Assembly (NCBI GenBank): GCA_035720425.1
Contig: DASTOB010000127.1
Location: forward strand, 1 to 64,000
Direction of reading: 5' to 3'
Source of the DNA: DASTOB01 sp035720425
Lineage (GTDB): Bacteria > Chloroflexota > Limnocylindria > Limnocylindrales > CSP1-4
DNA: 64,000 bases
The position numbers were made by a program, and so were the translations under genes. The notes under the pieces were generated by a model that worked only from the letters and a program-made list of their open reading frames with translations, ran no database searches and was not told the origin of the DNA. This document shows, in pieces, positions 43,530 to 51,270 of the stretch. Within the stretch, counting starts at the first letter, position 1. The number at the start of each line of letters is the position of its first letter.

Positions 43530-46370
43530 TCAGGCGTCCCCGCGGGCGAGGCGGCGGAGGACGGCCGGCAGGATCCCGCCCTGGCGGTAGTAGTCCACCT
43601 CGATCGGCCCGTCGAGGCGGGCGACGACGTCGAAGCGGCCGCGCGTACCGTCCTCACGGACGGTGCTGACGACGAGTCGCTGGCGTGGCGCGAGGCCGTC
43701 GACGAGGCCCTCGATGGTGAACGACTCACGCCCGGTCAGGCCGAGTGACGCGATGGTCTCGCCCGGCGCGAACTGGAGCGGCAGCACCCCCATGCCGACG
43801 AGATTGGAGCGGTGGATCCGCTCGTAGCTCTCGGCGATGACGGTCCGGACGCCGAGCAGGAGCGTGCCCTTCGCCGCCCAGTCGCGTGACGACCCGGAGC
43901 CGTATTCGCGGCCGGCGAGCAGAACGAGCGGGACGCCCTCGTCGCGGTAGCGCATCGCCGCGTCGTAGATGAACTGCTCATCGCCGTCCGGCAGGTGGGC
44001 GGTGTACGGGCCCTCGCGCTCCACGAGCCGGTTGCGCAGCCGGATGTTGGCGAACGTGCCGCGCATCATGACGTCGTGGTGGCCGCGCCGCGACCCGTAC
44101 GAGTTGAAGTCGAGCGGCGCGACCCCGCGCCCCTGGAGCCACTGGCCGGCCGGCGACCAGTGAGCGATCGAGCCGGCCGGCGAGATGTGGTCCGTCGTCA
44201 CCGAGTCGCCGAGCACGGCCAGCGCCCGCGCCCCGACGATGTCCGCGATCGGCGCCGGCTCGAACGACAGGCCGTCGAAGAACGGCGGCTTCGCGACGTA
44301 CGTCGAGGCGTCGTCCCAGGCGTAGCGGTCGCCGGCCGGAATCGGCAGCGCTCGCCATCGGTCGTCGCCATCGAACACGACAGCGTACGTCCGGCGGAAC
44401 AGCTCGGGATCGATCGAGTCGGCGATGACCGACCGGATCTCGTCGGGCGACGGCCACAGGTCGGCAAGGAAGACCGGCCGACCGTCCGAGTCGGTCCCGA
44501 GCGGCTCGGCAGTGAGGTCGATGTCGACCTGACCGGCCAGTGCGAACGCGACGACGAGCGGCGGCGAGGCGAGGTAGCTCGCCCGCGCGAGCGGGTGGAT
44601 GCGGCCCTCGAAGTTGCGGTTACCGGACAGGACGGCGGCGACGACGAGGTCGTGCTCCTCGACGGCCTGCGCGATCGGTGCATCGAGCGGCCCGGAGTTG
44701 CCGATGCACGTCGTGCAGCCGTAGCCGGCGAGGGCGAAGCCGAGCGTCTCGAGCGGGGCCAGGAGCCCGGCCGCCTCGAGGTATCCCGTGACCGCCTTCG
44801 AGCCGGGCGCGAGGGAGGTCTTGACGGTCGGTCCGACGCGCAACCCGCGGGCGACGGCGTTGCGGGCGAGCAGGCCGGCACCGACCATGACCGTGGGGTT
44901 CGACGTGTTCGTGCACGACGTGATCGCCGCGATCGCCACCGATCCGCTCCGGATCGTCGCCCGCTGCCCGCGGACCTCGATGTCGACCGGGCGATATGCC
45001 TGCCGGATCGGCCGACCGGCGGGCACGGGGTCGGCCGCCGGCGCGCTGTCGCGTCCGCCGTCGGCGCCGGCGAACGACGGTGCGTCGCTGGCCGGGAACG
45101 ACTCGGCCGACGCCTCCTCGACCTCGCCGCCTTCCGGCGCGCCACGGTCGGCTCCGTGACCGTCGAGCGCCTCGAGGCCGTTCGGGAAGTTGGTCCTGAA
45201 GTTGTCACGGAGCGCGCCGAGGGGTACGCGATCCTGCGGTCGGCGCGGCCCGGCGACGGACGGCTCGACGGTGGCGAGGTCGAGCTCGAGGAGGTCGTCG
45301 AACTGCGGCCCGGCGCCGGGCTCGCGCCACAGCCCCTGCTCCTTGGCATAGCGCTCGACGAGGTCGATCCGCTCCGCCGATCGCCCGGTCAGCCGGAGAT
45401 AGCCGAGCGTCTCGTCGTCGATCGGGAAAAGCGTCGCCGTGGCCCCGAACTCCGGGCTCATGTTGCTGATCGTCGCCCGATCTGCGAGGGAGAGGCCGGC
45501 GAGGCCGTCGCCGGCGAACTCGACGAACGCTCCGACGACGCCGAACCGCCGGAGCATCTCGGTCACGACGAGGACGAGGTCGGTCGCCGTCGAGCCGCCT
45601 GGCAGCTCGCCGTGAAGTCGGACGCCGACCACGCGCGGCATCGGCTGGTAGAGCGGCTGTCCGAGCAGCACCGCCTCGGCCTCGATCCCGCCGACGCCGT
45701 AGCCGAGCACGCCGAGCGCGTTGATCATCGTCGTGTGCGAGTCGGTCCCGACGAGCGTGTCCGGGAAGGCGACCCGCCGGCCGTCCGCGTCGGGTCGGTC
45801 ATCGATCACGGAGGCGAGGTATTCGAGGTTGACCTGGTGGACGATGCCAGTTCCGGGCGGCACGACGCGCAGGTCGCGGAACGCGGTCTGCGCCCAGCGC
45901 AGGAGCTGGTAGCGCTCGCCGTTGCGCTCGTACTCGCGCTCGACGTTGAAGGCGAACGCGGCGGCCGTCCCGAACAGGTCGACCTGCACGGAGTGGTCGA
46001 TGACGAGGTCGGCGGGCACGAGCGGGTTGACCCGGGCGGGGTCGCCGCCGAGCGCGGCCATCGCGTCGCGCATGACCGCGAGGTCGACGATCGCCGGCAC
46101 GCCGGTGAAGTCCTGGAGGACGACCCGCGAGGGCATGAACGGGACCTCGGCCTCCGCGGCGGCGCCCGGCCGCCACGCGGCGAGGGTCTCGACATCCTCC
46201 GGCCGAACGATCCCGTCGCCCGCATGCCGGAGGACGTTCTCGAGCAGGATCCTGACCGTGACCGGCGCCCGCTCGAGGTCGACCAGGTCCGCGAGCACGG
46301 CGAGCCGATAGAAGTCCGGCAGCCCGGTCCCGAGGGTCGCCCGGGCGCTGAATGGGTCGATCTGGGGCAC
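43530..46370 (-). CDS. acnA: aconitate hydratase
   Basis: 946 aa. [4Fe-4S] enzyme interconverting citrate and isocitrate, feeding the Icd at 15.6 kb. It is IRP1/AcnA-type by domain order. GTDSHTTMINALGVLGYGVGG, the cluster Cys in AITSCTNTSNP and the pair in GYGCTTCIGNSGPL, LAGREYGSGSSRDWAAKG in the swivelling domain. An Asp/Glu/Gly/Ala-rich insert (about 405-450, ending SAPAADPVPAGRP) makes it longer than typical 890-910-aa forms. The GTG at 46370 is fixed by AGGAGAGGA 9 nt upstream; a longer frame from 46412 has no ribosome site. Confidence 0.95.
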   Translation of the reverse strand: MPQIDPFSARATLGTGLPDFYRLAVLADLVDLERAPVTVRILLENVLRHAGDGIVRPEDVETLAAWRPGAAAEAEVPFMPSRVVLQDFTGVPAIVDLAVMRDAMAALGGDPARVNPLVPADLVIDHSVQVDLFGTAAAFAFNVEREYERNGERYQLLRWAQTAFRDLRVVPPGTGIVHQVNLEYLASVIDDRPDADGRRVAFPDTLVGTDSHTTMINALGVLGYGVGGIEAEAVLLGQPLYQPMPRVVGVRLHGELPGGSTATDLVLVVTEMLRRFGVVGAFVEFAGDGLAGLSLADRATISNMSPEFGATATLFPIDDETLGYLRLTGRSAERIDLVERYAKEQGLWREPGAGPQFDDLLELDLATVEPSVAGPRRPQDRVPLGALRDNFRTNFPNGLEALDGHGADRGAPEGGEVEEASAESFPASDAPSFAGADGGRDSAPAADPVPAGRPIRQAYRPVDIEVRGQRATIRSGSVAIAAITSCTNTSNPTVMVGAGLLARNAVARGLRVGPTVKTSLAPGSKAVTGYLEAAGLLAPLETLGFALAGYGCTTCIGNSGPLDAPIAQAVEEHDLVVAAVLSGNRNFEGRIHPLARASYLASPPLVVAFALAGQVDIDLTAEPLGTDSDGRPVFLADLWPSPDEIRSVIADSIDPELFRRTYAVVFDGDDRWRALPIPAGDRYAWDDASTYVAKPPFFDGLSFEPAPIADIVGARALAVLGDSVTTDHISPAGSIAHWSPAGQWLQGRGVAPLDFNSYGSRRGHHDVMMRGTFANIRLRNRLVEREGPYTAHLPDGDEQFIYDAAMRYRDEGVPLVLLAGREYGSGSSRDWAAKGTLLLGVRTVIAESYERIHRSNLVGMGVLPLQFAPGETIASLGLTGRESFTIEGLVDGLAPRQRLVVSTVREDGTRGRFDVVARLDGPIEVDYYRQGGILPAVLRRLARGDA

Positions 46371-46394
46371 GCCGGTCTGTCCTCTCCTGGTCGC

Positions 46395-46417
46395 TACACT
46401 CGCCGCATGCAAGAGTA
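46395..46417. promoter_or_regulatory. divergent promoter pair for acnA and the DUF2520 operon
   Basis: Plus strand: TACACT (46395-46400), 6 nt before the ATG of a short frame at 46407. Minus strand: TACTCT (46417-46412), predicting an acnA start near 46404 and a leader of about 35 nt. The two -10 boxes are only 11 bp apart and face each other, so the promoters overlap and should compete. Confidence 0.45.
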
Positions 46418-46457
46418 CCGCGCGAGGCGCCCGGGACGGGTCCGACCGCGCTCGTGA
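46407..46457 (+). CDS. possible 16-codon leader peptide
   Basis: MQEYRARRPGRVRPRS, with seven Arg in 16 residues, starts 6 nt after a -10 box (leaderless position). It stops at 46455-46457, where its TGA overlaps the GTG of the next gene (GTGA). It fits a translated leader coupled to the DUF2520 gene. With such a short frame in GC-rich DNA, chance is a real alternative. Confidence 0.35.
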   Translation: MQEYRARRPGRVRPRS

Positions 46458-47482
46458 GGGGCTGGACGGATCCGGACGAGCCTCTCGATGCCCTGCGCGA
46501 GCAGGGCATCGATCTCGATCCGCCCCCGCCCGGCCAGCACCGCCACGGCGACACGATCCACCCGGACGGTCATACCCATCCCCACGTCCGCAGTGAGCCC
46601 GGCGACCCGCCGATCATCGGGATCGTCGGCGCCGGCGCGGTCGGCACCGCCCTCGGCCTCGCCCTGCGGCGCGCGGGCTGGCCGATCGGCGCGGTCGCGA
46701 GCCGGGACGCCGGCCGGCGCGAGCGGTTCCGGAGCATCGTCGACGGGGTCCGCGCGTTCGCCGAGGCGGAGGCGCTGCTCGACGAGGTGGAGCTCGTGAT
46801 CCTCGCCGTGCCGGACGACGCGATCGCGCCGCTCGCCGGGCGGCTCCGGATGTACAGCGGCCAGGCCATGATCCACACGAGCGGCCTGCTCGGGGCGGAC
46901 GTCCTCGAACCGGCGATGGCGGCGGGAACCCAGGTCGGCTCGTTCCACCCGCTCGTAGCCTTCGCCGATACGGAACGGGCCGTCGCCGCGCTCCACGGGG
47001 CCACGATCGCGATCGAGGGCGACGATCAGCTGGCCGCGCTGCTCGCCTCGATGGCGGAGGCGATCGGCGGCGTGCCGGTCCGGCTCCTGCCCGGGGCGAA
47101 GGCCGCCTACCACGCTGCCGCGGTCCTCGCCGCCGGCGGCTTCGTCGCCCTGCTCGACGCGATCGCGGAGCTCGGCCGCGTGGCCGGCCTCGACGAGGCG
47201 GGATCGCTCGCCGTGTACGGACGGTTGATCGAGCAGACGCTCGGGAACGCCCGCGCGCTCGGGATCCAGGCCGCCCTGACCGGACCGATGACGCGCGGCG
47301 ACCGCGGCACCGTCGAGGCCCACCTCGCGACCCTCCGGGCGCACGCACCAGGGGTCGTGGATCTCTATCGTGCCGCGGCGGAGCGGGAGATCGCACTGGC
47401 CGTCGAGCGGGGCACCCTGGCACCGGAAGCCGCCACGGCCCTGCGTGACGCCCTCGCCCGAGCGCTTGCATCGCCGGCCTGA
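46454..47482 (+). CDS. Rossmann-fold DUF2520 protein with His-rich N-terminus
   Basis: 342 aa. Residues about 52-180 are an NAD(P)-binding Rossmann domain (IIGIVGAGAVGTALGLAL, LVILAVPDDAIAPLA, HTSGLLGADVL, GSFHPLVAFAD). The C-terminal half is helical DUF2520 (PGAKAAYHAAAVLAAGGFVALLDAI, LTGPMTRGDRGTVEAHL). The combination resembles ketopantoate reductase-like or pyrroline-carboxylate-reductase-like proteins of unknown substrate. The N-terminal extension holds six His within residues 29-44 (GQHRHGDTIHPDGHTHPH), a likely metal-binding segment. GTG 46454 is the only start in frame. Confidence 0.82.
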   Translation: MRGWTDPDEPLDALREQGIDLDPPPPGQHRHGDTIHPDGHTHPHVRSEPGDPPIIGIVGAGAVGTALGLALRRAGWPIGAVASRDAGRRERFRSIVDGVRAFAEAEALLDEVELVILAVPDDAIAPLAGRLRMYSGQAMIHTSGLLGADVLEPAMAAGTQVGSFHPLVAFADTERAVAALHGATIAIEGDDQLAALLASMAEAIGGVPVRLLPGAKAAYHAAAVLAAGGFVALLDAIAELGRVAGLDEAGSLAVYGRLIEQTLGNARALGIQAALTGPMTRGDRGTVEAHLATLRAHAPGVVDLYRAAAEREIALAVERGTLAPEAATALRDALARALASPA

Positions 47483-47487
47483 CGCGG

Positions 47488-47493
47488 TACCAT
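47488..47493 (+). promoter_or_regulatory. -10 box before a 107-aa ORF and the NUDIX gene
   Basis: TACCAT, with an ATG at 47502, 8 nt after the box. This spacing matches the leaderless pattern seen at icd and yggT. Its transcript would also carry the NUDIX and glycine cleavage genes. Confidence 0.45.
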
Positions 47494-47501
47494 TGCCCCC
47501 C

Positions 47502-47825
47502 ATGGAGCACAGCATCGCCGCGAGGTTCGCGGTCCGTCCCGCGGCGCGGTTCGTGCGTCCGTCCGCCCGATCGCGAGAGCGCCACCTGGGGCTCCGCGCG
47601 GCGGGTTCGTTCCACGCCGCGCCGACGCGGGCGACGGTCCTCAGACGCGCGGATCCGGGCCCGCTCGCCGGCCTCCGCTCCGGTGGTCGCTCGATCACCG
47701 CCGCCACGCCGTTCCGGTCGTCGTCCGGGCGGCCTCGCCCGGTCGTCGCGATGCAGTGGGCGCGATCCGCACGTCCCGGGACGGGTCGCCGCGCCAGCGC
47801 CGCTCCGGCGCCGTGGCGCGCCTGA
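47502..47825 (+). CDS. Arg/Ala-rich ORF of uncertain reality
   Basis: A 107-codon frame beginning MEHSIAARFAVRPAARF at a leaderless-type position. It is rich in Arg, Ala, Ser and Pro, with no domain, signal or membrane segment. It overlaps the start of the NUDIX gene by 13 nt. It fills a 330-bp interval that otherwise has no gene. The third-position GC is high but does not separate it from chance frames here. It may be only the leader of the NUDIX mRNA. Confidence 0.3.
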   Translation: MEHSIAARFAVRPAARFVRPSARSRERHLGLRAAGSFHAAPTRATVLRRADPGPLAGLRSGGRSITAATPFRSSSGRPRPVVAMQWARSARPGTGRRASAAPAPWRA

Positions 47826-48307
47826 GGACGGCGACCGCCACCTCCGCCGGAGGCGTCGTCGTCCGGTTCGAGGGCCGGGACCCGCAGCTCGTCGTCGGCA
47901 TGCGCCGGCGTGATCGCGACGGCGTCACGTGGACCCTGCCGAAGGGAACCCCGATCTCCGGCGAGTCGCGCGAGGAAACGGCCGTCCGCGAGGTGACCGA
48001 GGAGACGGGTCTCGCGGTCCGGATCACCGGCCCGCTCGAGTCGATCGAGTACACGTTCATCCAGCGCGGAACGCGCATCCACAAGACGGTCCACTACTTC
48101 CTCATGGAACCGATCGGCGGCGACCTTGCGCGGCACGACCATGAGTTCGAGCGGGTGCGCTGGGTCGGCTTTGACGAGGCGCCGTCGCTCCTGACGTTCG
48201 AGACGGAGCGCGCCCTCGTCTCTCGTGCCGCGGGCCTCCTGTCCGCCGCCGCCCGCTCGTCGGCGTCCGGCGCGGGTGATGCCCGACCGAGCGAAGCCGG
48301 AGCCTGA
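47813..48307 (+). CDS. NUDIX hydrolase
   Basis: 164 aa from GTG 47813. The complete Nudix box is GTPISGESREETAVREVTEE, continuing TGL (GX5EX7REUXEEXGU). TSAGGVVVRFEG at the start, WTLPKGTP before the box and HKTVHYFLMEP after it fit ADP-ribose/diadenosine-type or MutT-like members; the substrate cannot be read from sequence. The last 25 residues are Ala/Ser-rich. It lies 2 nt before gcvT. Confidence 0.88.
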   Translation: MARLRTATATSAGGVVVRFEGRDPQLVVGMRRRDRDGVTWTLPKGTPISGESREETAVREVTEETGLAVRITGPLESIEYTFIQRGTRIHKTVHYFLMEPIGGDLARHDHEFERVRWVGFDEAPSLLTFETERALVSRAAGLLSAAARSSASGAGDARPSEAGA

Positions 48308-48309
48308 CG

Positions 48310-49425
48310 ATGTCCGAGCCCGACGCGGGCGAGCTCCACGAAACACCACTGGCGGACCTCCATCGCGCACTCGGCGCGCGCATCGTCGAGTTCGCCGGCT
48401 GGCTCATGCCCGTCCAGTACCGCGGCATCATCGAGGAGCATCGAGCCGTCCGGGAGCGTGCGGGCCTGTTCGACCTGTCGCACATGGGCGAGCTGTTCGT
48501 CGAGGGTCCGCAGGCGGCCGACGGGCTGGCCGGTGCGCTCGTCTCCGATCCGCGCACCCTCGCGGTCGGACGCGCCCACTACTCGATGATCTGCGCTCCC
48601 GACGGCGGAGTCATCGACGACCTCATCGTGTATCGACTCGCCGAGGAGCGCTTCCTCGTCGTCGCCAACGCCGGCAACAGCCAGGTCGTCAGCGACGCGC
48701 TCGCGGAGCGGCTGGCCGGCGTCCGCGCCGTCCTCGACGACCGGGCGCTCGCGACGGCCCTCGTGGCCGTGCAGGGGCCGGCCTCGGCCGGGATCCTCGG
48801 ACCCCTGACCGACGTCGATCTCGGCCGGCTCCGCTACTACGCGATCGCGGAGGGCGCGGTTGCCGGCATTCCCGCCCTCGTCGCCCGGACCGGCTACACC
48901 GGGGAGGACGGCTTCGAGGTGTTCGTGGAGTGGGACCAGGCACGCCCGCTGTGGGACGCCCTCGCCGCGGCGGGCGAGTCCGCGGGACTCGTGCCCGTCG
49001 GCCTCGGCGCCCGCGACACGCTCCGGCTCGAGGCGGGCATGCCGCTCTATGGCAACGAGCTCGACCGGACGACCAACCCGTACGAGGCCGGTCTCGGCCG
49101 GGTGGTCAAGCTCGACAAGGGCGTCGAGTTCGTCGGCCGGGCGGCGCTCGAGAAGGCGTCGCGTGACGGCGTCGGGCGTCGCCTGGTCGGGCTCGTCGTG
49201 CGCGGCCGGGGGATCGCCCGGCACGGCTACCCGGTCTGGGCCGGGGATCGCCGGACCGGGGCCGTCACGAGTGGTGCGCCGTCTCCGACCCTCGGCAGCC
49301 CGATCGCGATGGCCTACGTCGCGCCGCGCGACGCGGAACCGGGTACGATCCTCGACGTCGAGATCCGAGATGGGCGAGTGCCTGCCGAGGTGGTCGCCCT
49401 CCCGTTCTACCGTCGTCCCGCCTGA
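48310..49425 (+). CDS. gcvT: glycine cleavage system T protein (aminomethyltransferase)
   Basis: 371 aa. Transfers the methylene group from the aminomethyl-lipoyl H protein to tetrahydrofolate, releasing ammonia. FAGWLMPVQYRGIIEEHRAVRE, GLFDLSHMGE, ARTGYTGEDGFEVF, GLGARDTLRLEAGMPLYGNEL and the C-terminal VTSGAPSPTLGSPIAMAYV are diagnostic. It heads the gcvT-H-PA-PB run. Confidence 0.95.
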   Translation: MSEPDAGELHETPLADLHRALGARIVEFAGWLMPVQYRGIIEEHRAVRERAGLFDLSHMGELFVEGPQAADGLAGALVSDPRTLAVGRAHYSMICAPDGGVIDDLIVYRLAEERFLVVANAGNSQVVSDALAERLAGVRAVLDDRALATALVAVQGPASAGILGPLTDVDLGRLRYYAIAEGAVAGIPALVARTGYTGEDGFEVFVEWDQARPLWDALAAAGESAGLVPVGLGARDTLRLEAGMPLYGNELDRTTNPYEAGLGRVVKLDKGVEFVGRAALEKASRDGVGRRLVGLVVRGRGIARHGYPVWAGDRRTGAVTSGAPSPTLGSPIAMAYVAPRDAEPGTILDVEIRDGRVPAEVVALPFYRRPA

Positions 49426-49477
49426 TCGGCCCCGACGCGGCGTCCCCTGTCGCGTCCAGCGAAGGAGAGCACGCTCG

Positions 49478-49858
49478 ATGGTCCCACCCGACCTGCGCTA
49501 CACGAAGGACCACGAGTGGGTCCGACTCGACGGCGACGAGGCGACGATCGGCATCACGGCGTACGCCGCGGACCAGCTCGGCGACATCGTCTTCGTCGAG
49601 CTGCCCGATGCCGGCCGGACGGTCGAGCAGTTCGCGGCATTCGGCGTCGTCGAGTCGGTCAAGGCGGTGAGCGACCTGTTCGCGCCCGTGTCCGGTGAGG
49701 TCCTCGAGGCAAACGGCAGCCTGTCCGCCCAGCCGGAGCTCGTCAACGAGGAGCCATTCGGGGCCGGCTGGATGATCCGCCTCCGGGTGTCGGATCCGTC
49801 CCAGCTCGACGACCTGCTCGACGCCGCGGCCTACGACGCGCTCGTCGCCGCCGGCTGA
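49478..49858 (+). CDS. gcvH: glycine cleavage system H protein
   Basis: 126 aa lipoyl carrier shuttling the aminomethyl group between P, T and L proteins. RYTKDHEWVRLDGDEATIGIT at the start; the lipoylated residue is Lys62 in FGVVESVKAVSDLFAP; the C-terminal NEEPFGAGWMIRLRVSDPSQL is typical. GAAGGAGAG precedes the ATG. 5 nt before gcvPA. Confidence 0.96.
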   Translation: MVPPDLRYTKDHEWVRLDGDEATIGITAYAADQLGDIVFVELPDAGRTVEQFAAFGVVESVKAVSDLFAPVSGEVLEANGSLSAQPELVNEEPFGAGWMIRLRVSDPSQLDDLLDAAAYDALVAAG

Positions 49859-49863
49859 CCGCG

Positions 49864-51270
49864 ATGCCGTACGGACCACATACGACCGCCGATCGCGAGC
49901 GGATGCTCGCGGCCCTCGGCATCTCGAGCGTCGACGAGCTGTTCGACGACATCCCGGTCGAGCTCCGGGCGAGTGGTCTCGACCTGCCGGAGCCGGAGCC
50001 GGAGCTCCAGCTGTCGGCGCGACTCCAGGCGCTCGCCGGGCGAAATCGCACCGACCTCGTGTCCTTCCTCGGCGCCGGGGTGTACCGCCACTGGAGTCCG
50101 CCGGCGGTCGACCAGCTTCTCGTGCGCGGTGAGTGGTACACGGCCTACACGCCGTACCAGCCCGAGGTCAGCCAGGGGACGCTCCAGAGCATCTACGAGT
50201 ACCAATCGCTGCTGGCCGAACTGACCGGCCTGCCGGTCGTGTCGGCGTCGCACTACGACGGCGCGGCGGCAACCGCGGAGGCCGCGCTCATGGCCTGCCG
50301 GCAGACGAGGCGCGATCGCGTCCTCGTTTCCCGCGCGGTCCACCCGCACTACCGCGACACGGTCCGGACGTACCTCGGCCCGCGGCTCGAGCTCGACGAG
50401 CTCCCGCTCGTCGCGGACGGGGAGCGGGCCGGAACGACGGATCTCGACGCACTCGAGCGCCTGCTGGCCGATCCGGATCACCCGATCGCGGGCGTCGTCC
50501 TCGCGCAGCCGAACTTCCTCGGCCTGCTCGAGGACATGCCGCGCGTCGCCGAACTCGCCCACGCCGCCGGTGCCCTGTTCGTGGCGGTCGTCGAGCCGGT
50601 GTCCCTGGCGGTGCTCGCGCCACCCGGCGCCTACGGGGCCGACATCGCCGCCGGCGAGGGCCAGCCGCTCGGCATCCCGCCGCAGTACGGCGGGCCGTAC
50701 CTCGGCATCCTCGCCGCCACGGAACCGCTCGTCCGGCAGATCCCCGGGCGGTTGGTGGGCATGACGACAGACCTCGACGGCCGCCGGGCGTTCGTCATGA
50801 CCCTGCGCGCGCGCGAGCAGGACATCCGGCGTGACAAGGCCGCGAGCAACATCTGCACGAACCAGGCGCTGCTCGCCCTCGCCGCGTCGATCTACCTCGC
50901 CGCGATCGGGCCGCACGGCCTGCGCGACGTCGCCGCGCTCGGGGCAGCCCGCGCTCGCGAGCTGGAGGAGGCGCTCGCGGCGGCCGGCGTGCCGCGCCTC
51001 CACCCGGGCCCGTACCTCAACGAGTTCGCCGTGCGCGTGCCCAGCGCCCGGGCGGTCCACCGCCGCCTCATCGAGCGCGGCATCCTTGCCGGCCTCGTGC
51101 TCGCCGACGCCCTTCCGGATCAGCCCGGCGTCGACGATGGCCTGCTCGTGTGCGCAACCGAAGTTACGACCGGCGACGACATCGATCGCTTCGCGGCCGC
51201 CCTCGCCGACGAGCTGCGGGCCGAGCCGGGCGGCCGCAAGGCCGGTCACCTGGCGACGGGGACACGCTGA
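49864..51270 (+). CDS. gcvPA: glycine dehydrogenase (decarboxylating) subunit 1
   Basis: 468 aa, N-terminal half of a split P protein. With subunit 2 it decarboxylates glycine using PLP. FLGAGVYRHWSPPAVDQLL, WYTAYTPYQPEVSQGTLQSIYEYQ, SHYDGAAATAEAALMA and GIPPQYGGPYLGILAA are conserved. It lacks the PLP lysine, as expected for this subunit. The end overlaps gcvPB by one base (TGATG). Confidence 0.95.
   Translation: MPYGPHTTADRERMLAALGISSVDELFDDIPVELRASGLDLPEPEPELQLSARLQALAGRNRTDLVSFLGAGVYRHWSPPAVDQLLVRGEWYTAYTPYQPEVSQGTLQSIYEYQSLLAELTGLPVVSASHYDGAAATAEAALMACRQTRRDRVLVSRAVHPHYRDTVRTYLGPRLELDELPLVADGERAGTTDLDALERLLADPDHPIAGVVLAQPNFLGLLEDMPRVAELAHAAGALFVAVVEPVSLAVLAPPGAYGADIAAGEGQPLGIPPQYGGPYLGILAATEPLVRQIPGRLVGMTTDLDGRRAFVMTLRAREQDIRRDKAASNICTNQALLALAASIYLAAIGPHGLRDVAALGAARARELEEALAAAGVPRLHPGPYLNEFAVRVPSARAVHRRLIERGILAGLVLADALPDQPGVDDGLLVCATEVTTGDDIDRFAAALADELRAEPGGRKAGHLATGTR

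Noticed and set aside
42965..43530. tRNA-Val as an integration site with a genomic island
   Set aside because: No integrase, no repeated tRNA 3' end and no composition shift downstream; aconitase follows normally.
43995..46457. 820-codon frame on the plus strand opposite aconitase
   Set aside because: Antisense shadow of a high-GC gene; composition is Arg/Asp/Glu repeats mirroring acnA codons. Only its last 16 codons (46407-46457) coincide with the possible leader ORF.
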